NCBI RefSeq assembly: GCF_016107395.1
Contig: NZ_JAAIKO010000022.1
Location: 55,908-119,907 of the forward strand
Length of the DNA: 64,000 bases
Direction: 5' to 3'
DNA from: Streptomyces fildesensis
GTDB lineage: Bacteria > Actinomycetota > Actinomycetes > Streptomycetales > Streptomycetaceae
Shown: piece after piece, positions 25,121 to 34,742 of the stretch
Layout of the letters: each line of letters opens with the position of its first letter
How positions within the stretch are numbered: the stretch's first letter is position 1
Position numbers and translations under genes: made by a program
Notes under the pieces: model-generated
Seen by the model: only the letters and a program-made list of their open reading frames with translations
The model's database searches: none
What the model was told of the DNA's origin: nothing

Positions 25121-26911
25121 ATGTCAGGCGATCGTTCCTTGCTGGTGCGCCATCGGTTGAGCCGCGACAAGCGCCGACCGTATGTCCTCATCGCCCTGCT
25201 CACCGCGTTACTTGCGAGCCTGCTCTTCGTCGTGACGCAGCCGCCGGCCCACGCGGCGGGCGCGCTGCTCTCGCAGGGGAAGCCGGCCACCGCGTCCTCC
25301 GCCGAGAACGCCGGAACCCTCGCCGGCGCCGCCGTCGACGGCAACACCGGCACCCGCTGGTCCAGCGCCTTCAGCGACCCGCAGTGGATCCAGGTCGACC
25401 TCGGGGCCACCGCCTCGGTCAGCCAGATCGGGCTGACCTGGGAGGCGGCGTACGCGAGCGGCTTCCAGATCCAGGTCTCCGACACCGGAACCGGCAACTG
25501 GACCACCGTCTACTCCACCACCACCGGAACCGGCGGCACCCAGACCCTCGACGTCAACGGCACCGGCCGTTACGTCCGCATGAACGGCACCACGCGCGCC
25601 ACCGCCTACGGCTACTCCCTGTGGGAGTTCCAGGTCTACGGCGTCCTCACCCCCGGCGGCTGCGGCTCCGCCAACGCGGCGCTGAACCGTCCGGCCACCG
25701 CGTCGTCCACGGAGAACGCCGCGAGTCCGGCGAGCGCCGCGTTCGACGGCAACACCGGCACCCGCTGGTCCAGCGCGTTCAGCGATCCGCAGTGGGTCCA
25801 GGTCGACCTCGGCGCGTCGCAGCAGATCTGCCAGGTCGTCCTGCAGTGGGAGGCGGCGTACGCGAAGGGCTTCCAGATCCAGGTCTCCGACAGCGGAACG
25901 GGCAACTGGACCACGGTCTACTCCGCCACCACCGGAACCGGTGGCACCCAGACCCTCGACGTCAACGGCACCGGCCGCTACGTCCGCATGAACGGCACCA
26001 CGCGCGCCACCGCCTACGGCTACTCCCTGTGGGAGTTCCAGGTGCGCTCCGGTTCACCGGGCACCCCGCCCACCACTCCCCCGACGGACCCCGGTTCGTT
26101 CTGGGGCGACACCAGCACCATCCCGCCCGCGCAGAACGTCGTCATGCTCAAGATCCTCAACCGGACCAACGGCAAGTACCCGGACAGCCAGGTCTACTGG
26201 AGCTACAACGGGCAGGTCCACTCGATCGCCGATCAGCCGTACTTCGACATGCCCGTCAACTCCGCCGGGCGGATGTACTTCTACGTCGGCACGCCGAACG
26301 GCCAGTACTTCGACTTCATCGAGTTCACCGTCGGAGCGAACGTCTTCAACGGCAACACCACACGGGTCGACGCGTTCGGCCTGAAGCTCGCGATGCGGCT
26401 GCACACCCGCGACGGTTACGACGTGTCCGTGGGTGAGGACCAGGCCACCTTCGCCGAGGACCGGTCGGTCACCTTCCAGAAGTTCATCAACGAGGTGCCG
26501 GCGCAGTTCAAGGTGCTGGCGCAGTCCCAGGCCCCGTACCGGATCATCGCGCCGGGCAGCGACCCGACGTTCCGGGCCGGCGGGGTGAACGCCAACTACT
26601 ACACCGCCTACGCGAACTCGGTCGGTGTCAACGCTCCCACGTCCGATGTCTTCGGCTGCGCGGGCACCCTGTCCGAGAGCCCGGGGATGTGCTCGGCGCT
26701 CAACCGGCATGTCGCCACGCTGCCGCAGTCGCAGTGGTCGGACCCCAGCCTGTACTACCAGGCGGGCCCGGCGAACTACTACGCGAAGTTCTGGCACGAC
26801 CACGGCATCAGCAAGCTGGCGTACGGGTTCCCGTACGACGACTACGCCGGCCAGTCCTCGTTCGTCTCCCACGCGAATCCGCAGTACCTGCTGGTCGCGG
26901 TGGGCTGGTAA
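25121..26911 (+). CDS. Secreted GH64-type protein with two discoidin (F5/8C) domains
   Basis: A 596-residue exported protein. A long signal peptide (about 1-45) is followed by two discoidin-type modules (about 46-175 and 183-308), each with DGNTGTRWSSAFSDPQW and ending YGYSLWEFQV, then a Thr/Pro linker and a GH64-like domain (about 325-596). FIEFTVGANVF and TTRVDAFGLK place a Glu and an Asp where GH64 enzymes have their catalytic pair. Likely a beta-1,3-glucanase that uses the discoidin modules to bind glucan. AGGAGATGCC precedes the ATG. Its promoter and operator match those of the GH64-GH16 operon. Confidence 0.87.
   Translation: MSGDRSLLVRHRLSRDKRRPYVLIALLTALLASLLFVVTQPPAHAAGALLSQGKPATASSAENAGTLAGAAVDGNTGTRWSSAFSDPQWIQVDLGATASVSQIGLTWEAAYASGFQIQVSDTGTGNWTTVYSTTTGTGGTQTLDVNGTGRYVRMNGTTRATAYGYSLWEFQVYGVLTPGGCGSANAALNRPATASSTENAASPASAAFDGNTGTRWSSAFSDPQWVQVDLGASQQICQVVLQWEAAYAKGFQIQVSDSGTGNWTTVYSATTGTGGTQTLDVNGTGRYVRMNGTTRATAYGYSLWEFQVRSGSPGTPPTTPPTDPGSFWGDTSTIPPAQNVVMLKILNRTNGKYPDSQVYWSYNGQVHSIADQPYFDMPVNSAGRMYFYVGTPNGQYFDFIEFTVGANVFNGNTTRVDAFGLKLAMRLHTRDGYDVSVGEDQATFAEDRSVTFQKFINEVPAQFKVLAQSQAPYRIIAPGSDPTFRAGGVNANYYTAYANSVGVNAPTSDVFGCAGTLSESPGMCSALNRHVATLPQSQWSDPSLYYQAGPANYYAKFWHDHGISKLAYGFPYDDYAGQSSFVSHANPQYLLVAVGW
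25541..26043 (+). repeat. Near-identical direct repeat encoding discoidin domains
   Basis: Bases 25541-25635 and 25949-26043 are identical at about 94 of 95 positions, 408 bases (136 codons) apart. Similarity, though weaker, extends over the rest of both domains. Silent sites match too, which suggests recent duplication or gene conversion. Confidence 0.85.
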
Positions 26912-26923
26912 GCACGCTCCGTG

Positions 26924-26951
26924 TCCGGGTGCGGTGGTCACCGCACCCGGA
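26924..26951. terminator. Bidirectional hairpin between GH64-type gene and DNA ligase
   Basis: TCCGGGTGCGGTG-GT-CACCGCACCCGGA is a perfect inverted repeat located in the 54-base gap between convergent genes. Confidence 0.8.
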
Positions 26952-26965
26952 GGACGAGGTGGGAC

Positions 26966-28504
26966 CTACAGTCCTTCCTCGGCGGCCAGCGCCCGCACGG
27001 TGGACACCGTGTCCGCCTCGGCCGCGGTCTTGTCGTCGCGGTAGCGCAGCACGCGCGCGAAGCGCAGGGCGAGGCCCGCCGGGTAGCGGGGGCTGCGCTG
27101 GAGGCCGTCGAAGGCGACCTCGACGACCAACTCCGGCCGGACGTGGACGACATACCGGTCGCGGGTCTCCTCCCGCTCCAGCAGTTCGGTGGTCTGCCAG
27201 GTCAGCAGCTCGTCGGTGAGCCCCTTGAAGGTCTTGCCGAGCATCACCCAGGGGGCGGGGTCGGATTCCTCGCCGCGTGCCGCGAGATGCAGATTGCTCA
27301 GCCACCCCTGGCGCCTGCCATGACCCCATTCGGCGGCCGTCACCACCAGGTCCAGGGTGTGCCGCGGCTTCACCTTGATCCACCCGGCGCCGCGGCGGCC
27401 CGCCGCGTACGGCGCGGCCGGGTCCTTGGCCACCACGCCTTCGTGGCCGCGGGCGAGTGCCTCCTGGAAGAAGCGCGCGGCGTCGTCGGCGTCCGCGGTG
27501 ACGGTGCGCGGCACGCGCAGTTCCGCCGGCACCACGTCGTCGAGTTCCGCCCAGCGGCGTTCCGCGGGCAGGTCGAGCAGATCGGCGCCGTCGCGGTGCA
27601 GCAGGTCGAAGAAGAAGACGCTCAGCGGCACCTCGGCCCGCAGCTGTTCCGGGTCCTGCCGCGAGGCGGTGCGGGCGGCGGTCACCTGGAACGGGCGGGG
27701 CCGGCCGTCCGGGCCGAGGGTGATGGCCTCGCCGTCGAGCACGGCCGTCCGCACGGGCAGTGAGCGTACGGCTTCCACCACTTCCGGTACGCGGGAGGTG
27801 ATGTCGTCCAGGCTCCGGGTGAACACGGAGACGTCGTCCCCGTCCCGGTGCGCCTGGACCCGGATCCCGTCGAGTTTCCACTCCAGCGCGGCGGGGCTCA
27901 CCCGCTCCAGGGCGGCGGCGACGTCCGGGGCCGCCGCGGCGAGCATCGGCCGTACCGGGCGCCCGACCTCCAGCCCGAACGCGCGCAGCGCCTCCTTCCC
28001 GCCCGACATGGCGGCCGCCGCGACGGCGCGGGCGGAGCCGCGGAACATCAGCGCCCGGCGGACGTCCGCCGCCGGCACACCGGCCGCCTTGGCGACGGCG
28101 TCCGCCACCACCGCGTCCAGTGCGCCCTGCCGCAGTTCGCCGACCAGCACCGCGCTCAGGAACGTCTGCTCCTGCGCGGTGGCCCTGGCGAACAGCTCCT
28201 CCAGCAGCCGGCGCCGTTCGCCCTGCGCGCCGGATCCGTGCACGGCGGCGAGCGCGGCCAGTACGTCCTGGGTCTCCCGCACGCCGAGCTCCGGTTCGCC
28301 GGCGGGTGGCGGCAGTTCGCGCAGGCCGGCGGGGCCGACCCCGATCCGCATCCGCCGGGACTCACCGGACAGCAGGGCCACGGCCGCGGGCAGCTCGTCG
28401 GGCCCCAGGCTCCGGAGGTATCCGGCCAGCAGGGCGATCTTCGCGTTGCGGGCCGGCTCGGCGCCGACGGCCTGGGAGGTGACGGCCAGTTCGTGAAGCA
28501 GCAT
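26966..28504 (-). CDS. ATP-dependent DNA ligase (LigB type)
   Basis: A 512-residue ATP-dependent DNA ligase, additional to the essential NAD-dependent enzyme of bacteria. The N-terminal helical DNA-binding region is about 1-195. The nucleotidyltransferase domain has the adenylated Lys in EWKLDGIRVQAHRDG (about residue 208), then DGEAITL, FFDLLHRDG and the lysine-rich motif EGVVAKDPAAPYAAGRRGAGWIKVKP. The OB-fold domain follows to the end. It probably serves repair. ATG at 28504 (MLLHELA) gives the usual family N-terminus; an upstream in-frame start is unlikely. Confidence 0.92.
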   Translation of the reverse strand: MLLHELAVTSQAVGAEPARNAKIALLAGYLRSLGPDELPAAVALLSGESRRMRIGVGPAGLRELPPPAGEPELGVRETQDVLAALAAVHGSGAQGERRRLLEELFARATAQEQTFLSAVLVGELRQGALDAVVADAVAKAAGVPAADVRRALMFRGSARAVAAAAMSGGKEALRAFGLEVGRPVRPMLAAAAPDVAAALERVSPAALEWKLDGIRVQAHRDGDDVSVFTRSLDDITSRVPEVVEAVRSLPVRTAVLDGEAITLGPDGRPRPFQVTAARTASRQDPEQLRAEVPLSVFFFDLLHRDGADLLDLPAERRWAELDDVVPAELRVPRTVTADADDAARFFQEALARGHEGVVAKDPAAPYAAGRRGAGWIKVKPRHTLDLVVTAAEWGHGRRQGWLSNLHLAARGEESDPAPWVMLGKTFKGLTDELLTWQTTELLEREETRDRYVVHVRPELVVEVAFDGLQRSPRYPAGLALRFARVLRYRDDKTAAEADTVSTVRALAAEEGL

Positions 28505-28636
28505 GGGCGGGGAACTCCAGGGCTGGGGCGGTGAAGGCTGCGCGTGGCCCATGCGTACCCGCTTTCCCGTTCCGTCTCCCGGGGCGAAGCGGCCCGGCCC
28601 CCGCCCGGACCCGACCCGATCCCGTCCGCTACCGGT

Positions 28637-29266
28637 TCAGCGCACCCCGCGCGGCCGGAACTGCACACTGATCCGGGGTCCCACCGGCCGCGCCGTCTTG
28701 GGAATCGCGTGTTCCCAGGAGCGCTGGCAGCTGCCGCCCATGACGATGAGGTCACCGTGTCCGAGCGGCATGCGCACGGCGGCCGGACCGCCGGAGCGCG
28801 GCCGCAGCACCAGGTTCCGCGGCGCCCCCAGGGAGACGATCGCGACCATGGTGTCCTCGGTGCCGCCGCGGCCGATGGTGTCGCCGTGCCAGGCGACACC
28901 ATCGCGTCCGTCGCGGTAGAAGCAGAGCCCGGCCGTGGTGAACGGCTCACCGAGCTCGGCGGCGTAGTGCCCGCTCAGCGCCGAGCGGGCCGTGTCGAGC
29001 GCCGGGTGCGGCAGGGCGTCGCGGTCGCCGAAGAACGACAGCAGCCGCGGCACGTCCACCGTGCGCTCGTACATGACGCGCTGCTCGGCACGCCACTCGA
29101 CGTCCCGCGCCAGCGCCTCGAAGAGCGCGTCCGCCCCGACGAGCCACTGCGGCAGCACGTCGATCCAGGCGCCGAGCCCGATGTCGGTACGGCGCAGCCC
29201 GTCGAGCGGGCGCGGTGCGATCTCGTCCTCCTGGTCGAAGAGCGAGTTCTGCAGATGTACGGCCAT
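28637..29266 (-). CDS. AlkB-like 2-oxoglutarate/Fe(II) dioxygenase
   Basis: A 209-residue AlkB-type oxygenase. Iron ligands are seen in VAWHGD (HxD, about residue 132) and WEHAIPK (distal His, about 190). The 2-oxoglutarate-binding Arg is in RISVQFR near the C-terminus. Members remove alkyl groups from DNA or RNA bases by oxidation. It lies 132 bases upstream of the DNA ligase on the same strand, which fits a repair role, although AlkB-like enzymes can also act on other substrates. Confidence 0.88.
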   Translation of the reverse strand: MAVHLQNSLFDQEDEIAPRPLDGLRRTDIGLGAWIDVLPQWLVGADALFEALARDVEWRAEQRVMYERTVDVPRLLSFFGDRDALPHPALDTARSALSGHYAAELGEPFTTAGLCFYRDGRDGVAWHGDTIGRGGTEDTMVAIVSLGAPRNLVLRPRSGGPAAVRMPLGHGDLIVMGGSCQRSWEHAIPKTARPVGPRISVQFRPRGVR

Positions 29267-29448
29267 GGGACCAGCCTATACGCATTCGTACATCTGTGCG
29301 ATTAACGTGGCGGGCATGATGGCGGTGGCCTGGTACTGGAGATCCACGTACCGGCGCGGGACGAGGCCGGGCGTCTGATGGACCATGCGGCCGATGCTGA
29401 CAGAGCGGTTTCCGGGCACCCCGCTGGGCACCGCCCGCGGGAGACCGG

Positions 29449-30780
<1,332 letters not shown>

Positions 30781-31097
30781 ATCGAGTCCATTCAGGAGCG
30801 GCTGCCGGGCGGAAAACACTGTGCGGTGTTCTACGGGCGCGGCGGGCCCGGCGTTCAGGGCGGTCCCGCCGGCTCCGTAGCGGTCGATGTTCACACCGAG
30901 CCCCGGACGTCCACAAGTACCGCAGAACAGATCAGGGGTTACCTCCTGGTAAGTGTGGAGGGGGCATCAACGACGGCCGCTCGAGACCGCGTCGAGCGGC
31001 CCGGAAACCGCCGCAGCGGTGCCGCACCGGGTGCGTCCCCCATCCCGCAGCCGCCTCCCCCTACCGCCGGGTAGCACCGCGGCGAATACTGACTGCC
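30781..31097. promoter_or_regulatory. Divergent regulatory region of gdhA and hydrolase gene
   Basis: The 317-base gap holds both promoters. GTTAC-CTCCTG-GTAAG at 30938-30953 has the spacing of a GlnR half-site (gTnAc-n6-GaAAc) and forms a TTACC/GGTAA inverted repeat. No second full GlnR pair is obvious next to it, so the site is tentative. No small gene is supported here. Confidence 0.4.
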
Positions 31098-32006
31098 ATG
31101 ACGACGGTGGCCCACTGGGGCGGAACCAGCCGCTACGCGGACCTCGGCGGGCGCGTCCACTGGGTCGACTTCGGGGGGCCGCCCGGCGCACCCCGGGTGG
31201 TCCTGGTGCACGGGCTCGGCGGGTCCCACCTCAACTGGTGTCTGCTCGCCCCGCTGCTGACCGCCCGGCTGCGGGTGACCGCCGTGGACCTGGCCGGATT
31301 CGGGCTGACGGAGCCGGCGGGCCGGGGCACGGCGGTACGGGACAACGTCGCGCTGCTCGACCGCTTCCTGCGGGAGGTCGTCGGGGAGCCGGCGCTGCTG
31401 GTGGGCAACTCGATGGGCGGGATGATCTCGATCCTGCAGGCGGCGGCCCGTCCGGGGACGGCCACCGGACTCGTGCTGGTGGACCCCGCCCTTCCACTGC
31501 CGTTCGGGGCCCGGCCCGATCCGCTGGTCCTGTCGGCGTTCCTGCTCTACGCCGTGCCGGGGGTGGGGGAACGGGTGCTCGCGCGGTCGCGGGCCGGGAG
31601 CACGGCCCGGCAGCAGGTACGGCGGCTGCTCAGTCTCGTGTGCGCCGACCCGTCGGCGGTTCCCGAGGAGCTGGTCAGCGCCTCGGTCGAGCTGGCGGAA
31701 CGGCGGGCGGGGGTGCCGGGGCTCGACGCGGCCTTCCTGGCCGCAGCGCGCTCACTGGTGCTGGTGAACGCGCGGCGGACCACGTACTGGTCCGCCATGC
31801 GGTCGCTGCGGGTGCCGGTCTTCCTCATGAGCGGGGAGCGGGACCGGCTGGTGCCGGTGCGGTCGGCCCGCGCGGCGGCGGCGCGCAATCCCGGCTGGCG
31901 CTTCGAGACCTTCCCCGGCGTCGGCCATGTGCCGCAGCTGGAGATACCGGACGTCGTCGCCGCGCGGATGCTGGACTGGCTGGACGACGTCCGGCTCGCC
32001 GGCTAG
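31098..32006 (+). CDS. Alpha/beta hydrolase
   Basis: A 302-residue alpha/beta hydrolase. The oxyanion motif VLVHGLGGSHLNW is near residue 37, the nucleophile Ser in VGNSMGG (about 100), the acid in MSGERDRLVP and the His in VGHVPQLE. This is a generic esterase/lipase type whose substrate cannot be told. It is divergent from gdhA, and its last four bases overlap the convergent SpoIIE-type gene. Confidence 0.85.
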   Translation: MTTVAHWGGTSRYADLGGRVHWVDFGGPPGAPRVVLVHGLGGSHLNWCLLAPLLTARLRVTAVDLAGFGLTEPAGRGTAVRDNVALLDRFLREVVGEPALLVGNSMGGMISILQAAARPGTATGLVLVDPALPLPFGARPDPLVLSAFLLYAVPGVGERVLARSRAGSTARQQVRRLLSLVCADPSAVPEELVSASVELAERRAGVPGLDAAFLAAARSLVLVNARRTTYWSAMRSLRVPVFLMSGERDRLVPVRSARAAAARNPGWRFETFPGVGHVPQLEIPDVVAARMLDWLDDVRLAG

Positions 32007-34681
32007 CCCTGGAGCGGCTGCTCGCTCCAGATGACCTTGCCGTCGGCGGTGTAGCGGGTGCCCCAGCGCTCGGCGAACTGGGCGACGAGGAAGAGTCCCC
32101 GGCCGCCTTCGTCCATCGTGGCGGCGTAGCGCAGGTGCGGTGAGGTGTCGCTGGTGTCGGACACCTCGCAGATCAGGGTGCGGTCGAGCAGCAACCGGAC
32201 CTTGATCGGCTCCGCCCCGTAGCGGATGGCGTTGGTGACGAGCTCGCTGAGGATCAGCTCGGTCACGAAGGCCGTCTCGTCCAGGCCCCAGCTCGCCAGC
32301 TTCCGGCTGACCGCGGCACGGACCTCGGACACGGCCGCGGGGTCGGACGGTACCTCCCACTCCGCCATCCGGTCGGCCGGCAGCACGTGGGTGCGGGCGA
32401 CGAGCAGGGCGATGTCGTCCTTCGGGTGGGCGGGGAGGAGGGCCTCCAGGACCGCCTCACACGTCTCCTCCGGGGTCCGGTCGGTGTCCTTGAGGGCACT
32501 GCGCAGCCGTTCGAGGCCGTCGTCGATGTCCCGCTCACGGTCCTCGACGAGCCCGTCGGTGTAGAGCACCAGCCGGCTGCCCTCGGGCAGCCTGATCTCC
32601 GCCGTCGCGAACGGCAGACCGCCGACGCCGAGCGGCGGGCCGGCGGGCAGGTCGGGGAATTCCACCGTCCCGTCCGGGTGGACCAGCGCGGGCGGCGGAT
32701 GGCCCGCCCTGGCCATGGTGCACAGCCGCGAGACCGGGTCGTAGATCGCGTACAGGCAGGTCGCGCCCGTGACGTCGTCGCCGGAGCCGGCGGCCGTCTG
32801 GTCCTGGTCGATCCGGCCGACCAGCTCGTCGAGATGCCCGAGGACCTCGTCCGGCGGCAGGTCCAGCGTGGAGAAGTTGTGGACCGCGGTGCGCAGCCGC
32901 CCCATGGTGGCGGCGGCGTGCAGGCCGTGGCCGACGACATCACCCACCACCAGCGCGACCCGGGCGCCCGGCAGGGGGATGACGTCGAACCAGTCCCCGC
33001 CGACGCCGGCCTGCGCGGGCAGATAGCGGTAGGCGGCCTCGACGGCGTTCTGCTCGGGCAGGCCGTGCGGCAGCAGGCTGTGCTGGAGGGTGACGGCCAT
33101 GGCGTGCTCGCGTGTGTAGCGGCGGGCGTTGTCGATGCACACCGCCGCGCGGGTGACCAGTTCCTCGGCGAAGGAGAGATCGTCCTCGTCGAAGCGCTCC
33201 GGCCGCTCGGAGCGCCAGAACTTGGCGATGCCCAGCAGCACGCCACGGGCCAGCAGCGGGACCCTGACGACCGAGTGGACCCCGTACGCGAGCATCGCGT
33301 CGGCGCGCTCGGGATCCTGCACCTTCCAGTCGGTGGACGACGCGAGGTCGGGGTCGAACACGCCCTGTCCGGTGTCGAGACTCCAGGCCTGCGGAGTGGA
33401 CGGGATGATGGTGATCGGCTCGCCCACCGGATACAGCGGGGCATCGTCCCTGATGGCGCTGACGGCCACCCGCTGCATCTGGGTGCCGGAGCTCCCCGAG
33501 GGCTCCTCACCGCGCAGCACGGGCACCGCGAGGTCGACGGAGACGAAGTCGGCGAACCGGGGGACGGCCACCCGGGCGAGTTCCTGGGCGGTCTGCACCA
33601 CGTCCAGGGTGGTGCCGATGGCCACGCTGGCCTCGTAGAGCAGTCGCAGGCGTCTGCGGCCCGCCTCGGCCTTGTCCGACAGCGCGTGCAGCTCCGTGGA
33701 GTCCCGCAGGGTCGCGACCATGCCAGGGGGCCCGCCGTTACGGTCCGTGGGCCGGACGTTCACCACCAGCAACCGGTCACCGGCCGGCAGGACTTCGTCG
33801 CTCATGGCCTGTTCCGAGGCCAGCAGCTCGACTGCCCGGCTGCTGAGTCCCAGGCCGGCCACGGGGCGCCCCTCGGCGTCCGCCGGCAGTCCGAGGAGCC
33901 GGCGCGCCTCATCGTTGGCGAGCAGCAGCCTGCCGTCCCCGCCAACGATGACCACGCCCTCCCGGACCGCGTGCAGCACCGCGTCGTGGTGCTCGTACAT
34001 CCGGGTCATCTCGGTCGGCCCCAGACCGTGGGTCTGGCGCAGTAGCCGTTTGCTGGTGAGTGCCGCCCCGACCGTGGCCAGCGAGAGCGCGACGGTCGCG
34101 GCGCCGAGGATGAGCGGCAGCTGTCGGTCGACGACCCCGCTGACCTTGGTGATCGTGATCCCGGCGGAGACCACGCCGACGACCTTGCCGTTGGTGTCGT
34201 AGACGGGGACCGTGGCCTGGACGAGCGGCCCGATGGTTCCGACGATCTTCTCGGTGATCACCTGGCCCTGCAGGGCCGACTCGTAGTTGCCGACGAACTT
34301 CTTGCCGATGCGGTCCGGCTTGGGGTGCGTGTAGCGGATGCCGTCGGTGTTGAGCACGACGATGAAGTCCACCCCGGACGCCATCCGGGCGGCCTCGGCC
34401 TTCGGCTGGAGGATCGCGGTCGGGTGCGGGGCCTTCAGCGCCGCCACGATTCCCGGCGAGTTCGCGAAGGTCTGCGCGACGGCGACCGAGCGGTTGCGGG
34501 CCTCCTGGGTGCTGTCGTGCTCCGATTCCAGGACGAGCGCCAACACCGCCGCCAGGACGAGCAGCAGCACCACGACCACCTGCAGCGCGAAGACCTGGCC
34601 GGCGACGCTGCGTATCCCCCTGATCCACCTGCGTCGGCCGGCCGGCAGGGCGCCCGAGGATCGGACCGTCAACCGGGCCAT
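32003..34681 (-). CDS. Membrane sensor with PAS, GAF, SpoIIE phosphatase and HATPase domains
   Basis: An 892-residue signalling protein. Two membrane segments (about 29-51 and 185-207) bracket an extracytoplasmic Cache-like sensor resembling that of CitA/DcuS kinases (GIRYTHPKPDRIGKKFVGNY, VQATVPVYDTNGKVVGVVSAG). In the cytoplasm a PAS domain (about 225-330), a GAF domain (about 350-525), a PP2C/SpoIIE phosphatase (about 545-745; DWFDVIPL, VGDVVGHG) and a RsbW-like ATPase (about 765-885; ELILSELVTNAIRYG, DEGGRGLFLV) follow. It probably controls an anti-sigma-factor switch in response to a small ligand. Both switch activities are in one chain. Confidence 0.9.
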   Translation of the reverse strand: MARLTVRSSGALPAGRRRWIRGIRSVAGQVFALQVVVVLLLVLAAVLALVLESEHDSTQEARNRSVAVAQTFANSPGIVAALKAPHPTAILQPKAEAARMASGVDFIVVLNTDGIRYTHPKPDRIGKKFVGNYESALQGQVITEKIVGTIGPLVQATVPVYDTNGKVVGVVSAGITITKVSGVVDRQLPLILGAATVALSLATVGAALTSKRLLRQTHGLGPTEMTRMYEHHDAVLHAVREGVVIVGGDGRLLLANDEARRLLGLPADAEGRPVAGLGLSSRAVELLASEQAMSDEVLPAGDRLLVVNVRPTDRNGGPPGMVATLRDSTELHALSDKAEAGRRRLRLLYEASVAIGTTLDVVQTAQELARVAVPRFADFVSVDLAVPVLRGEEPSGSSGTQMQRVAVSAIRDDAPLYPVGEPITIIPSTPQAWSLDTGQGVFDPDLASSTDWKVQDPERADAMLAYGVHSVVRVPLLARGVLLGIAKFWRSERPERFDEDDLSFAEELVTRAAVCIDNARRYTREHAMAVTLQHSLLPHGLPEQNAVEAAYRYLPAQAGVGGDWFDVIPLPGARVALVVGDVVGHGLHAAATMGRLRTAVHNFSTLDLPPDEVLGHLDELVGRIDQDQTAAGSGDDVTGATCLYAIYDPVSRLCTMARAGHPPPALVHPDGTVEFPDLPAGPPLGVGGLPFATAEIRLPEGSRLVLYTDGLVEDRERDIDDGLERLRSALKDTDRTPEETCEAVLEALLPAHPKDDIALLVARTHVLPADRMAEWEVPSDPAAVSEVRAAVSRKLASWGLDETAFVTELILSELVTNAIRYGAEPIKVRLLLDRTLICEVSDTSDTSPHLRYAATMDEGGRGLFLVAQFAERWGTRYTADGKVIWSEQPLQG

Positions 34682-34742
34682 GGCCTATGTGTACCCCGGT
34701 TGACCCCGGTAAGCGAGTGGTCGGAGTGCACGAGCCCGGCGC

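Noticed and set aside
29317..29379. A 20-codon plus-strand open frame (MMAVAWYW...) between the AlkB-like and gdhA genes
   Set aside because: No SD and no leader-peptide features such as a regulatory codon run or following attenuator.
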